A stretch of 64,000 bases of DNA from Cydia pomonella (Eukaryota > Arthropoda > Insecta > Lepidoptera > Tortricidae), in NCBI RefSeq assembly GCF_033807575.1, contig NC_084705.1, forward strand, positions 14,378,019 to 14,442,018. The letters are read 5' to 3'. Below are positions 23,390-35,349 of this stretch, one piece after another (the stretch's first letter is position 1; the number at the start of each line of letters is the position of its first letter). Both the position numbers and the translations under genes were made by a program. The notes under the pieces are model-generated. The model had not been told where the DNA came from, made no database searches, and was given only the letters and a program-made list of their open reading frames with translations.

Positions 23390-25500
23390 TTTGGCGAATG
23401 GAGTATTAAATCGAGGACAACAGACTGTCAGGTGATTGGACGTGGTTTACAGAACCTACAGCAGTTCGATACGCAAATAAATATAGCATCAACACTTCCC
23501 TTCATAGGTACCATAAGAATGAGCATTCCGGTTTTTTACTATGCATATTATTTAGTATCAATGTAATAGTATAGTGGTCTTGTTTAATGCTGCGGCGCGT
23601 ATCTTTTGTTACGCTTAATAAAAACTGAATTTTCAATAATTAAGAAAGAACTACGGAGATTCAATAACCTAAGCTCTGGTTTTTATTTCCATTGCCATAT
23701 ATACGTATGTTTTAAGTGATTGTCAGATAATTACCCATGGTATATAAATAAAAGTAATTCAAATCGTTTGAACAATAAATGTCGTTTACATATACGACAC
23801 GGTCAGTGAAGTAGCGAAAAGCTAGACGCAAAAGTGTAGCAATTAAAATACAGGCTTTCGTGACTGGCAAAAAGTGTTCGGCACTTGATATTGCGGATGT
23901 CTGGGGTCGCCATGACAACTCGATCGATTGGTGACTTGCTCATTCACCATCCTTGGTCTTCACTTGTTTGCGCACCCCTCAGTTATTGTTTTCATGTACG
24001 CAAATGGGTGTTTTGAGCAAACATTCATTCAAAACGTTGCCGGTTTTTGGTTAATGATTCGTTGATGACTCTGCGGTTATCAGTTTCGCTTTTTATAGGT
24101 ATTTATAAAGATGTTATTAGAAAACGGAATGCTTTTAAGTAAGACGATATTTATGTAAAATATAATAAAGTAGAATGAGAAATGTTTAAGTGTATATTTA
24201 TTCTGACTAGTCAAACGAACAGAATATCAACATACGTACCCTGGCAACATAGAAAAATCAAAGGCAGAATACTTTAGTGTAGGTAAAGGGGGTTTGCATC
24301 CTGAATAAAATAAATGTGTAAGATTATAAATAAACCAAAATTTAATAACGAAGATCATAGACAAATTAAAATTTACAGGTGTCCCTTCGGCTTTCGAAGT
24401 TAAGAGACACATACTCGAACATATCGATTGCTAAATGATTGACTACTTATCAATACATTTCAACCTAAATGCCTATTATTTTTATCTCAGTTTATAAAGT
24501 TTAGTTTGTTATACTAACTTTATTGTTATTACACTAGATAAAACCAATATAACAGAATATTAGTATTAGGTACTGTTTATATCTCAATATTAAATTTATT
24601 TAATCTCAAAAGTTTATCGCGAAAGTAAATCTTGAGACCCGACGTCATCTCGCACCGCCGTAGTTCAATAAAGAGCGCGTCACTGTCCACCCGCGGCGAC
24701 AGCTCGACACGTTAATAATATCGCGTCCAAACTACAACATACAAACTTGACTAGCCACGCTGATATAACCCTAGTAATTCTACTATTAAGGGTTGTTCTA
24801 ACTTTCTTAATAAGGTAGCACATTTGTACTACCTGTGTTGCAAGTTAGACACTTTGACGGGCATCATAGCCCTGTTACAAGTAAGTTGGCAACCGGCGCG
24901 AAGTGATAGGGCTAACTATCTGGTATCTTCGTTCCTTGTTTGTCTGGCAAATATACGTGGAATAATCATTTGACAGGAGTTAAGTAGGTGGTATTCTTAG
25001 TTGCGAGAATAAATACCTGCCTCCACAATTTGATATTTATGTTAGTTCAATTTTATAGAATAACTAAATAAAAAGAAAGTTGCTCATCAAATGAGTCTTA
25101 ATAAGAAATTTATCTTCACACACATGTGTTTTAAAATTGCAAATTACGACCAGCATAAAGATAAACTGTTTTGATAAAACAAATTTCACATCTGTGTAAA
25201 CAAACATTCTAATTTATTACTGAAGTAATCAGGAATTTAAAGCGTAAAAGAACTTTTCAAGTATAAAAAACTTACCGACGTAGAAACTAGGTGATTTTTT
25301 TTTATAGAAGACAATAGTTGGAACAAAACAGACTTATGGCGTTTATCAGAATAGGCTTGATTCTAATCAATTACAATAGTAAAGGAAGTAAGAACAAAAT
25401 CCTCAATTTTAAATCATTATGACTACTATAAATACATTATAAATAACAAAGCCATTTAAATGCCTTGCGAATGTAAACAATAGCGATGCCTACATTTATG
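23390..25500. other. Intergenic, no gene seen
   Basis: AT-rich with a small CpG-rich patch at 24630-24720. No recognised repeat and no frame with coding character. Confidence 0.45.
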
Positions 25501-25504
25501 TATC

Positions 25505-25960
25505 ATCATTGGCTTGCCCTTATCCCATTCATTTGGGGTCGGCGCAGCATGTCTGTTTCTTCCATATCTTTCTGTCACCCGTCATCTCATCGTTCACTCG
25601 CGTTCGTTTCATGTTATCTCTCACACAATCCATCCACCTTTTCCTAGGTGTTCCTCTCCCGTTCCATCCCTCCACATTCATTCGTAATACCTTTCTCGTC
25701 ACATGACTTTCATCCCTCCGCATCACATGCCCATACCACGTTAGGCGATTCCCTCTTACTTTTTCTATGATGGGTGCAACTTTCAGGCTTCCTCTTATAT
25801 ACTCATTCCTTATCCTATCCATTCTTGTCACACCACACATCCATCTTAACATTCCTATTTCCGCTACATGCAATCTCTTTTCATCCGTCACTTTTAGGGC
25901 TCAATACATCTGATCCATACATGACGACAGGTCTTATGATGGTTTTATATGCCTACATTT
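25505..25960 (-). pseudogene. LINE ORF2 C-terminal region ('MLRWMCGVTRMDRIRNEYIR')
   Basis: The main minus frame (25529-25891) reads MTDEKRLHVAEIGMLRWMCG, VTRMDRIRNEYIRGSLKVAP, RGNRLTWYGHVMRRDESHVT and ends TCCADPK. This is the well-known post-RT tail of a non-LTR element family, frequent in Lepidoptera. Upstream, RPVVMYGSDV in another frame shows one indel and a TGG-to-TGA stop just before KVTDEKR, so the copy is dead. The RT core is missing (5' truncation). Below 25529 the tail continues as WDKGKPMM. Confidence 0.85.
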
Positions 25961-26744
25961 ACGTATATAAAATTATAAATGGATAATGGAATTCCTCTGT
26001 ATTTTTCTAGAATAGTGCTGCTGTCGAAGAGAAGGATTCCACCATGGGAACAAGGACTTAGTATGATACACATATGGCTTAATAACCTGTTTTCTTATGC
26101 TAATTTTGTAACATCTTACGGTTACAATAAACAGAAGATCTGTTTATAAAGGCGTACGCCAGCTGATTTGTAGAAATAAATAATATAATCAATGTGTCAT
26201 AATATTTCTTTATGTAGAATTTGTTTGTCAATTCAGTTATTGGAAAATTTTCAAAATGGCAAAGCTATATGGGGGTTTAAGATCTACAGTTCACAGAGTC
26301 ACTAGTAAATAATTTTGTGTAGCAAGTAGCTCTACATGACTTATGAATATTATCAAGTCAAACTGTGTTGAAAAATCAAAACTTCTTATCGCCATATGTG
26401 TATCATAATGATATACGACTTTTTGACTTAAGGCGGTAGATCTGTCTTCCTTATGTCTATTCACAGACTCACAGATATTATTAACTTTTTTATGTATACG
26501 ACATTTATTGATAAAATAGACCGCGAGCCATTCGGGCGGGATTCCCGATTGAAACTTTATCAGATGATAGTTTATATACGAGAATTCATTACCCCAACGC
26601 GATTATCCACTTCACTAGTGATCGCCCGGGATGCTATTGATCATGGAAATAGGTAAAACATATTAAAAACACAAATTTACAACTTATAAATAAAAAAAAT
26701 GTCCTAAGTTGTAGACCATGGTCGCTGGGTAAGATGCCGAGGAG

Positions 26745-27015
26745 GCTATCCGCATTCCCCGCTGGATAGGAATGCCTCTCGACGCGCGCTAGGCCCCCAT
26801 GGCCTCAGGGTTTCGACCCCAAACGTTGCAAATATGTAGCTACTACCGAGGGTTACTAATTTGTAACACTTGAGGCTTTTGGCCGAGGATGCGGCGGCAC
26901 CACCGCCAATTTTGGTTCTTGGAATATTGGACGGCGCCAGGGTATCTACGCAGGTAGCGTCCCAGACAAGCGGCCGAGTCGTAATTCCAAGCTTCAACAT
27001 AATTCCATCAGACAA
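26745..27015 (-). pseudogene. LINE ORF2 C-terminal fragment ('PLVWDATCVDTLAPS')
   Basis: The minus frame reads SDGIMLKLGITTRPLVWDAT, then CVDTLAPSNIPRTKIGGGAA, then KCYKLVTLGSSYIFATFGVE and TLRPWGPSARREAF. It is the part immediately upstream of the tail seen at 7530-7790; both share the WGPSA junction. No stop in ~89 codons, but the RT is missing. It sits immediately left of the SINE-like copy at 27018. Confidence 0.75.
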
Positions 27016-27017
27016 TC

Positions 27018-27180
27018 TTTTTTTTATATTCTACGTCGGTGGCAGACAAGCATACGGCTCGCCTGATGGTAAGCATTCTCCGTAGTCTCTGTACGCCTGC
27101 AACTCCAGAGAAGTTACATGCGCGTTGCCGACCCTAAACCCCCCCCCCCCCAACCCCTCGTTGAGCTCTGACAACCTTCT
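27018..27180 (+). mobile_element. SINE-like repeat ('acgtcggtggcagacaagc'), short copy
   Basis: Matches 7845-7990 ('acgtcggtggcagacaagca', 'cgcctgatggtaagcattct', 'acgcctgcaactccagagaa', 'gcgcgttgccgaccctaa'), with an expanded poly(C) run at 27137-27150 where the other copy has 'cactccgcaccc'. Confidence 0.7.
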
Positions 27181-27184
27181 TTAC

Positions 27185-29195
27185 TACTTTACTAGAATAG
27201 GGAGATTCTTACCTGGAACATATTTTAATTTTATCCCATGCTGTGTAGCGTCTGCTAATTCATATTAATTACCAGGAGTACTAGTTATATTTCTTACTCT
27301 CTCTTTTCTTCTTGGTATTACATCTTACTACTTTTTACGGTAGAAGAACTGAGTATTGAGACTTGTTTTTTTTACAAGTTATGTTTTTGATGGCATTTAT
27401 AATGGCGTATTATTATTTCAATCTGCTTTATATATTATACTTTCACGTGCATCACTCTTTATAAAAAGTCCACCATATTTCTAGTATTTCAAAGAGCTCC
27501 TAAAATACGACACCCGAAAAAAGTACTTCCCCTTAGCTTTAAAAATCGTCCTTTTGTTTACGACGCAATGAATTTCAAATTTCAGACACCTGCCTGAAAA
27601 GGTGGGTGTCGCTTTTGTTCCCGGTAAATAATTCTCGGTACGAAGCCGCTTTTATCGAAGTAATTCGTTTAAAATGAAACAGGTTAGGTGAAATTGATAA
27701 ACCCTGTAGAACTGACGCCCCCTCGGAAAATTTTAATATTGAAGTTCCAATGTGGATTTAATTTCCAGTTTTGCTTAAAATAGCAGACAATTTTCGAAGT
27801 GAAAATGATTTAATTTTTAACTACGCAGTCAAACAACATTGATTAAACATAAAAACAATACTAACAACAAAGAAACAGCAACAAAATACATATAAGTACT
27901 GAACCCGCAAGCAACCATAGAAATAAAAATATAATTAAACACAAAAACGTATTTCCCACAATATATTAATGACATCGTAACAGTGGCAAATCGCTTTCCA
28001 GTTTAGTCGTTCGCTCGATAATCAAATATATAAATCACAATAAAACTCACGGCAGGGCGACGCCATTACTTCTAATTTATTATTCTAACGTAGATACGTT
28101 AGATAGCAGACCTCCTTTGGAAACAAAGTGGGAAATAACAGGGTACACTTGACGTTAGCTATTTAGAGAAGCGAAATCAGCCATCAGCCGTATGTTATAA
28201 TATAACTGTAAGGTTGTCCCCAATTTTTCATTCATTAGAAAATGTTATTTTACCTAATAATAACGACAAGAGAAATAAAACTAAATGTAAACGACGTTAA
28301 ACTTTAATGTTTACATCTAAAACGTCTTTATTATGATTCTGTTGTAGTTTTGTGACTTCACTGTAACAGTGGTCACAAGTAAAATTTGACGTTAGAGAAG
28401 GATAGTTTCCATTCGCACAGAGTTAAAATGCAAATATAATGCATTCACATGCATCGAAAACAGATCACACTCTTATAGCTTCATTTATCATTTGGAGAAG
28501 ATACATAAAGCTTATTCCTAATAGCATTTAAACTTCTAAGTTTTTTGTATCAGAACGAAACCCTTAATTTAAAATTTATGTAGACAAAAGTCAACTAATC
28601 AAGAATACCCATTTATTTATGGTATCCCATAATTAAGGTGGGGTTTTTAAGGATTACATCGGGTAATACATGCAATGTAGAACATAATTGTAAAGTTCTT
28701 ATTTCACACTTATTAATATTTATATGTAATTGTAAAGTTTTTGTAAAATAGTGTTACTATAAGTTGGCCCATCCTGATTTTCATGTATCAACATGAAGTC
28801 ACACAAACTGATTCCCACATCAATAAGCTAGTTAAGTCAGGATATCAATATGTATATTAATAATAATTAATTAAAAGGACCGTTATTATACTGTAACATA
28901 AAGTTAAAATGAAGTCTTCTATGTGTTAAAAAAACACGGTTATCGGAATTTGAAGCGTGCGCATCCTTTCAATTTATTTTCGAATCTTTTGTAAACACAA
29001 TTACTCCTTTGTAATTCAAGTAAGCGGAAGATCGTTTACCTTGCTAAGATTAAACGTGCGATAATACTTTTGCCGTACTCTATGTATTCAGTTTCTGTGA
29101 AAAGGAGGCAGGGTGAATTTATATACCTTCAGGGACTTTGTAGTATTTGGGTATTAAGAATATAAATAGAAAATGCATCTGTCCGATAAACGGTA
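27185..29195. other. AT-rich intergenic DNA, no gene seen
   Basis: No recognised coding sequence or repeat. Confidence 0.5.
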
Positions 29196-29201
29196 AACAT
29201 A

Positions 29202-29552
29202 TACCGGGTGTTTCCTGTAACAGGGGCAATAAATTAAACTGTAGGCTGCACTCCTCAAACTCACCAACATTTGTTCAGCAACTTTAAAAAATAACTTGTG
29301 TTTTAATTTTTATTACACATTGAATTAATTCTAAGACGCAATGTATTGCGAATTTTGTTACGTTTAAAGCGTGTCAAACAACGTCAAACACACTGATGTC
29401 AGCGTATATTGAAAATAATATTAAATTTGTATGGAAAGGTAAAATCTAAAGATTTCATAATTTTTAAAAGATGTTAATCAAAAGTTATATCGTTTTAGGA
29501 GTAATATAAATATGGTTTAATTATTTGCTCGTGTTACAGGAAATACCCGGTA
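29202..29552. mobile_element. ~350-bp MITE with 'taccgggtgtttcctgtaac' TIRs
   Basis: The left end 'taccgggtgtttcctgtaac' is inverted at the right end 'gttacaggaaatacccggta'. TA flanks both sides. The interior near the left end carries 'ctgcactcctcaaactcacc' and 'aacatttgttcagcaac', shared with the right part of the element at 38071-38625, so the two are related families. Confidence 0.75.
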
Positions 29553-30224
29553 TAAGGCGTTAGCTATTTAGTTACAGTTATTTTAAGAGTTGGTACCTTA
29601 CATTAAAATATTTAACTTTAAATAGAAACTAAGAAAACTTTTCATATGATTTTTAGTAGGTAATCGTTTACCGAAAAAAAACCCCAAAAATAATCATCAT
29701 GTGCATTTAGCTGTCATGTCAACAATTATTAGTCTTAAATGTCATAATCAACATGTCATTTGATTTATCAACATTAAGTGGCTAGTTAAAGTTAGGTAAA
29801 AGAGGTTCTAGAATCTCCGAAACATGTCGCGCGAGTGACTAAAAATACGTGAGTGTAATCCGTAGAATTATTTTAATGTTCTAGAATCTGTTTAATGAGA
29901 CAGACGATTTAGTTATTTCAGTAACAGGATATTTTTACGTACCTAGCAAATTTCTTATCAAATTTTCTCCAAAAAAAAAACATCACGAAACCCTCAAGTT
30001 TTATACTTAAATATGCTCCAGGCGTCGAGAACTATCAGCTGTTAAAATATTGGTAGCTAATTTGATAGCACCTTACATACAAATAATTAGGTATATTGCT
30101 CAAAATCACATACCATATGGACATACTCGTACCAGCAATTAGAATTTCTAAATTGGTACTGTAAATTCGATATTAATTAAGTATTTCCGGATTGTTAATA
30201 ATGTTAAGGTGCAGTAATTTCGTA

Positions 30225-30936
30225 TTCTTCACTCACTCTCATTGAGCGTTAGCGTGCGCGAGATGGAAGTGCTTGCCCGGGAGAGCGGATATCATGTTTT
30301 TCTTTTTAATTATAATGTTTTGTGCGTTTTCAAAATAAAAGAAGTCATTGCTGAGTTCCATCAAATATTGCTAATTTTTAGATATAATTTTGATATGTTA
30401 AGCTTTTGTGCAAAATAAATTTTTAAAATGCATTTTAGACCCATGCTTTTTCTATAGAGCGAAAGTAAAAAACGGAGTCAGGATTCGATTTCCCAAAGTC
30501 CCTAGGGAAAAGTCTTAAGATTTTTAATTTTTATAGCAACCGTATTGTAATCCAAAAAAGCGCTACGACTTTTTGAAATCCATTCCATCCAGCGCTTTTT
30601 GAGACCACAATACGGTGCTAAAAATTAAAATAAACGATATTGAGGCCTTTCGAACTTAATCGAGTCGAAACCCGAATTCTTGAGTTTCGCTCGATTGAAA
30701 ATAAAGCACGAACATAGGTCTAAAAATCACCTTAAAATTTATAACAATATTTACACAAAAGATAAAAAAAATTGCTTCTAAAACTGCACAATTTTCTTGT
30801 TGATCTAACTCAGCTGCTTATTACTTTTTTTGTTTAAACTTACAAAAAAATTAAAATTCAAAAACATGATATCCATGATCCCGGGCATGTATAGCTATCT
30901 CGTTTACGCGTACGGTCCGTGAGAGTGAGAGAAGAA
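30225..30936. mobile_element. ~710-bp foldback MITE with ~90-bp TIRs and a central hairpin
   Basis: Left 'ttcttcactcactctcatt' with 'tggatatcatgttttt'-type continuation is inverted at the right as 'aaaaacatgatatccatgat', 'cccgggcatg' and 'gagagtgagagaagaa'. In the centre 'accgtattgt...aaaaaagcgct' (30540-30567) pairs with 'agcgctttttgagaccacaatacggt' (30592-30616). No open frame. Target-site duplication not clear. Confidence 0.7.
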
Positions 30937-30964
30937 CCTGAAAGCACAGGGCTTTAATTCAATT

Positions 30965-31085
30965 GGCCCAATTCGAACAATGCTTCTAATAAGTCATAGT
31001 GATATGATACCAATTTGTCAGTGTCAAAAGTGTTTTTTGTTTGAAGAATGTCACTTCCATCTTAGGAGCATTGTTTGAATCGGGC
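30965..31085. mobile_element. Small foldback MITE
   Basis: 'ggcccaattcgaacaatgct' at the left is imperfectly inverted as 'aggagcattgtttgaatcgg' at the right, with ~75 bp between. It lies 30 bp after the larger foldback at 30225-30936. Confidence 0.6.
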
Positions 31086-31316
31086 GTAGCATATCAGCAG
31101 GAGTGGTGTTATTAAGCAAATATTTTTTTCTTGTATCGCGTTGCCATTGGCTACGCAATATTTTCAATTGTTGGCCCTCAGGAACATAAAATTGATACGC
31201 TTGTTTCTATAATAAAACCCCTCTTCATCCTCACACCAACCCTAGCGAGGTGACTGAGTTAAGCGGTACGCCTATAGTATCATAATTAAAAAGCAAATCA
31301 ACCATTGCTAAGCATC

Positions 31317-31399
31317 ACTTGTACCATCCCACTAACCGGTCAAACCGATAACCCAGTGTCAAATTGTACTATCCCCGGGTTAGTGGTTCGGTGTAAGTG
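31317..31399. mobile_element. 83-bp foldback MITE fragment
   Basis: 'cacttgtaccatcccactaa' + 'cc' pairs with the right end 'ggttagtggttcggtgtaag' + 'tg'. The phrase 'taacccagtgtcaaattgta' in the loop is typical of a common lepidopteran MITE. Confidence 0.6.
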
Positions 31400-31409
31400 G
31401 TCCTAAGGA

Positions 31410-34400
31410 GGTCTCCTGCTAGGTAGTGAGGATGTACTCGTATTACTACAAGTGCCTTAATTACAAACTGGCTACTTTAAAGCAATTATTCGATTTTGTT
31501 AATTCCTTCGTAACTGCTGGGCCGATTATTGTGATAAGTACTTTGTATAATGGTACGATAATTTACCCTAATCGAAATGCACGTGTCCACAGGCTAAAGT
31601 CAATTTTACCAGCCAATATGAGGAATCAACTATCAATTAGCATCAATTTGCCACCATTATGGATAAAATGCAACTAGCTCATCAATTTTAGTAAAATTAA
31701 AGAAATCCTTTACGAGCTGTTGTAGTGAAAAATATGTGATGTTTTTAAATCAAACTGTCTATTCAAAACATTGATTGCTATAAGAGGTCGGTCGAGTTCG
31801 TTAAAATATGGCTTTATGTGTACATAAAGCCATATTTTAACGTTCATATACGAAATCAATAATAAAAGCGTGTCAAGCCCAGTTCCCATTGTATCCACTT
31901 AATTGGTTTTAAATAACGAACGCTCTCTTTCGGCCAACATTTAATTGGAATTTTGTTTCAACGCTTGCTATGTCCCCAGGCTAATTAAACGTACGTTAGG
32001 GTTCCCTAATTCAAGTCGTCTTTAATTTGACGTCTTAGAAATTGTCGGTTTTACTTCCTGTTTAAACCGCAGCTTAAAGTAAGCAACTCATCAGCATTAA
32101 AAACTTTGGCTTCGCGTGACATACATCTTTAAATGTACAAATCTTGTCTAATTAGAAAACCGAGCTTAATACCCCAAGTTTTTTAAGAACCCCAATAAGA
32201 AACTTGCGAAACTTCAATGACAAGCTCTTCTAATCTTTTACGTTGAAGGTAGGTTCAACAAAACAGAAAGAGAGGTAAAATTTAATTTATAAGTTTAAGT
32301 AGCGTTAGGTTTTTATGGTCTTATGAATACTGAAGATTCATTTTTTTAACGATAAACTGCTTTATTTAGGTAATACAAATAAAATGCGATATAATTATAA
32401 TAACTTTGTTTCTCTTCATTCATGCCGTAAAACGTGGAACATAGGAGATAATGATAATATTTTGAATTTGTCGCGTTTTTCAGGTTTAATTTCCAAAATA
32501 TCGATCCTAGAAGAAAAATTGTGAAGACCAAACTTGTAGAGAATCAAATTTTCTACAATTTTTGTCCTCACGGTTTTACTGTAAATTCAAAAATGGCCGA
32601 GTTATTCAAGAAAAACCGTTTTTTTGGAAAGAAACATTGAAGATTCGATCTACTTTTTGAATTTACAATCCCAGGACCTACGAAAAAAAATCCAAGAACT
32701 GATTATTCACGGGTAGGGTCGGTTTTTGGATATAATGACTGTACTATTAACCCACGGCTTAAGTCGGTTTAAGAGAGAAACCTGGTAGTGCTACTGGTAA
32801 TAGGCTGTTTTAATACAAAAATAAGTTTTACACGAATTTTGAGTTAACTCCGTGTATCACTAAGCGAGCGACGTTATCTCTAATTATCTGCAGGAAACAT
32901 TAAGTTGCAGCTGTTAGGTATTACGAGTATATGTATGTATATAAACTCGATTGAAACGGAGACAAGTAAAAATATTTCACTATATATAAATATATAAGCA
33001 GCTCGAAACACTACATTTCAGCAAGCATTATGTATTCATATGACTTCCTTTATTTCATTTTTATTTGCCGGAAAACGTAACAACGAATTGCGAAAAGTTT
33101 TTGTCGAAAACCAATCGCAAGGATGCCTAAGGGCGTGTTCTCGAGTCGATGGTGCAGGGTTATTACTACAGCTAGGTTAAGTTACCAATCACTAGCGAGC
33201 GGTCACCTGACGAGAACTAACGTAAATGTGACATCGGAATGCGTGAGATTGTTATGTGTCTTGATGTCTCTAATTACTGGTTGCCTTCAGTTGAACGCGT
33301 TGGTTGCCTTCAGTTGAACTATAAGCATACAAAGCTAGACCACACATTTACACATACACACATTTCATCACCAGTTTATTGCAAAGTTCTCTGCCCCGGC
33401 TGATTTCATTAATAATTCATAACCGTATTTCCCCATCAGCCATTATTATGGAATCCAACTCGTTCGCCAGTATGTATTTGCCACGTCTGTGTTTAGCGTA
33501 ATAGCTCTATTATGAGTGAGTGGTTCGTGATTGTAACGACTTCATAAGGAACATTTAGCATGCGTGACAGAGATTACAGTGCAATGGAATACTTGTGATA
33601 AAGAGTGAAAAAGGCCTATAATTTAATATATTTGGACCCCAACAATATGTATGTGGAAGTGCATACATGGGAATGTCACTCAATGTAAGCCAATCAATAT
33701 TACTGGAACTTAAAACCTTAACATTACCGTGTAAATAAATAATAATAATACTTTTTACAATACAAAAAGATATTTAAGTATATTCTCATCCGCCGCGTTT
33801 TTAAATCTACATACAACTGATAAATCCGCTATATGCCTATTTCTAAAAAAAAACATATTTGTTTGAGGCTGACAGCAAAACTGTAACTCGTAGCTTAAGA
33901 AATTTAAGTTACTAGCCGCATAAAATTGAAAGCATTCCGTGTACATTTAAAACATTATCGGGACCGTTATTAAATAAATCACCAACTACCGGGGCATTGA
34001 TTAAAAAAAATGTTAACCAAAATGTAAATGTTATGCTAACTGGACGAACAGTTTACACAGCTCGTAACCTTGATAGCTGACCACTTCCCTAAAGTTAAGT
34101 TTGAACTAACACAGAATAAAATTTCATCCATAACGCATATTCAGTAGGTATCAGATGGCGTAAGAGCGTTTCTGTCGCAAGACGCCGTAGATCAAAGAGT
34201 AAAGCACCTCGAACATTACTCCTCGACTGTCGCGAACACCGCTGGGATTCTTAGCGAAGGACGCATTTTAACCGACAAATGATCAACTTATATTTTTTCA
34301 GGTATTTGCCAGGGTAACCCAGGGTATTAGGGGAAATGAGATGCAGTAAATTTAAAGTATTCACGTGCGTGCTCGGCTTCGCAAAATTTTCCAGTCATAG

Positions 34401-35220
34401 TTAAAAATGACCGCAATTAGCATGCTCTGTTTAAGCCTAGACTTGTTTAGCAGACTGATTGAATTAATCAATGTAATTTGTCTTGTATTAATTATTACAA
34501 GACGCTTCTAATAGACTTCGTGACGCGCCATTTCTTTTAAATTTAATGGCAAATAATACAAACGCATATTATTTAACTGAAAATGAGTTTTAAATATACT
34601 AATTAATGAATACCAGTAAAATCGCCAAGTCTTTCGAAAACAATTTATTTATATGTCAAATAAACTGCAATGATCAGACCGACGGCGCTAAATGTAGAAT
34701 TGGAATTGCGACGGCATCGGCAGCCTTGCTGCAGTCTGCATTCCTACTGGAGACGTCAAATTTACTATCAATGTCTGTAAGAACTTGTACAATATAATAC
34801 CTATTCCCGTCTATTGTTGCAGCAGTAATCCTGCCGACTGCATTATTCCAGGAAATGTCAAATTCAGCAATAATAAAGAGATTTAACAAGAGATAAAATT
34901 ACCTTTTTGGTGTTTCCAGCAGCAATGCAGTCAGCTGTTTAACGCTGGTGCAGTCTGAATCCAAACGATCCGGTTCGGTAAGTAATCGATACATATTGCC
35001 ATAGAAACGGTTGTTAATTTAATAAGTATGTAATATTCATCAAAATGTTAGTATTTGTCATTAAATGTATCAAAGTTATCAGCTAGAAACACTAAATGTT
35101 TATTTAATATGGATAAAAATGTTTATTATTGATTTAAAGTGCTATTTTGTAATAACATTGCGATGTACATAAAATAGTCTTAATACTAAATAAGAAGGCA
35201 ATATATTATTTACAATTACA
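31410..35220. other. Intergenic, no gene seen
   Basis: Apart from the palindrome at 31799-31842, there is a 23-bp tandem duplication 'tggttgccttcagttgaac' at 33278-33319 and a phrase common in insect repeats at 32540-32620 ('aatggccgagttattcaag'). Frames up to 71 codons look random. Confidence 0.45.
31799..31842. repeat. Perfect 44-bp palindrome with 2-nt spacer
   Basis: 21-bp arms, 'cgttaaaatatggctttatg' + 't' and its exact complement, flank a central 'gt'. No element is recognised around it. Confidence 0.9.
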
Positions 35221-35224
35221 AATG

Positions 35225-35346
35225 TCATCCGCAAGCTGCACCTGGTGAAAAGATGCCCATCACACTTGCCGTGTTAACACGTTGGATGGCAATGTCTAAC
35301 CTTTGCACCACGTACGAACCCGCGCGAGCATCGGAGGTCTTCTCCC
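35225..35346 (-). pseudogene. LINE C-terminal fragment, third copy of the 'IAIQRGNAAS' family
   Basis: The minus strand reads EKTSDARAGSYVVQRLDIAI then QRVNTASVMGIFSPGAA, clearly matching RRAGGFLAQGISIAIQRGNA at 7630-7700. Only ~40 codons remain; flanks are unrelated. Confidence 0.6.
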
Positions 35347-35349
35347 TAT

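Noticed and set aside
26453..26656. Possible host exon (67-codon frame ending near 'ggaaatag/gtaaaa')
   Set aside because: The donor lies after the stop codon and the protein matches nothing I recognise; no neighbouring exon found.
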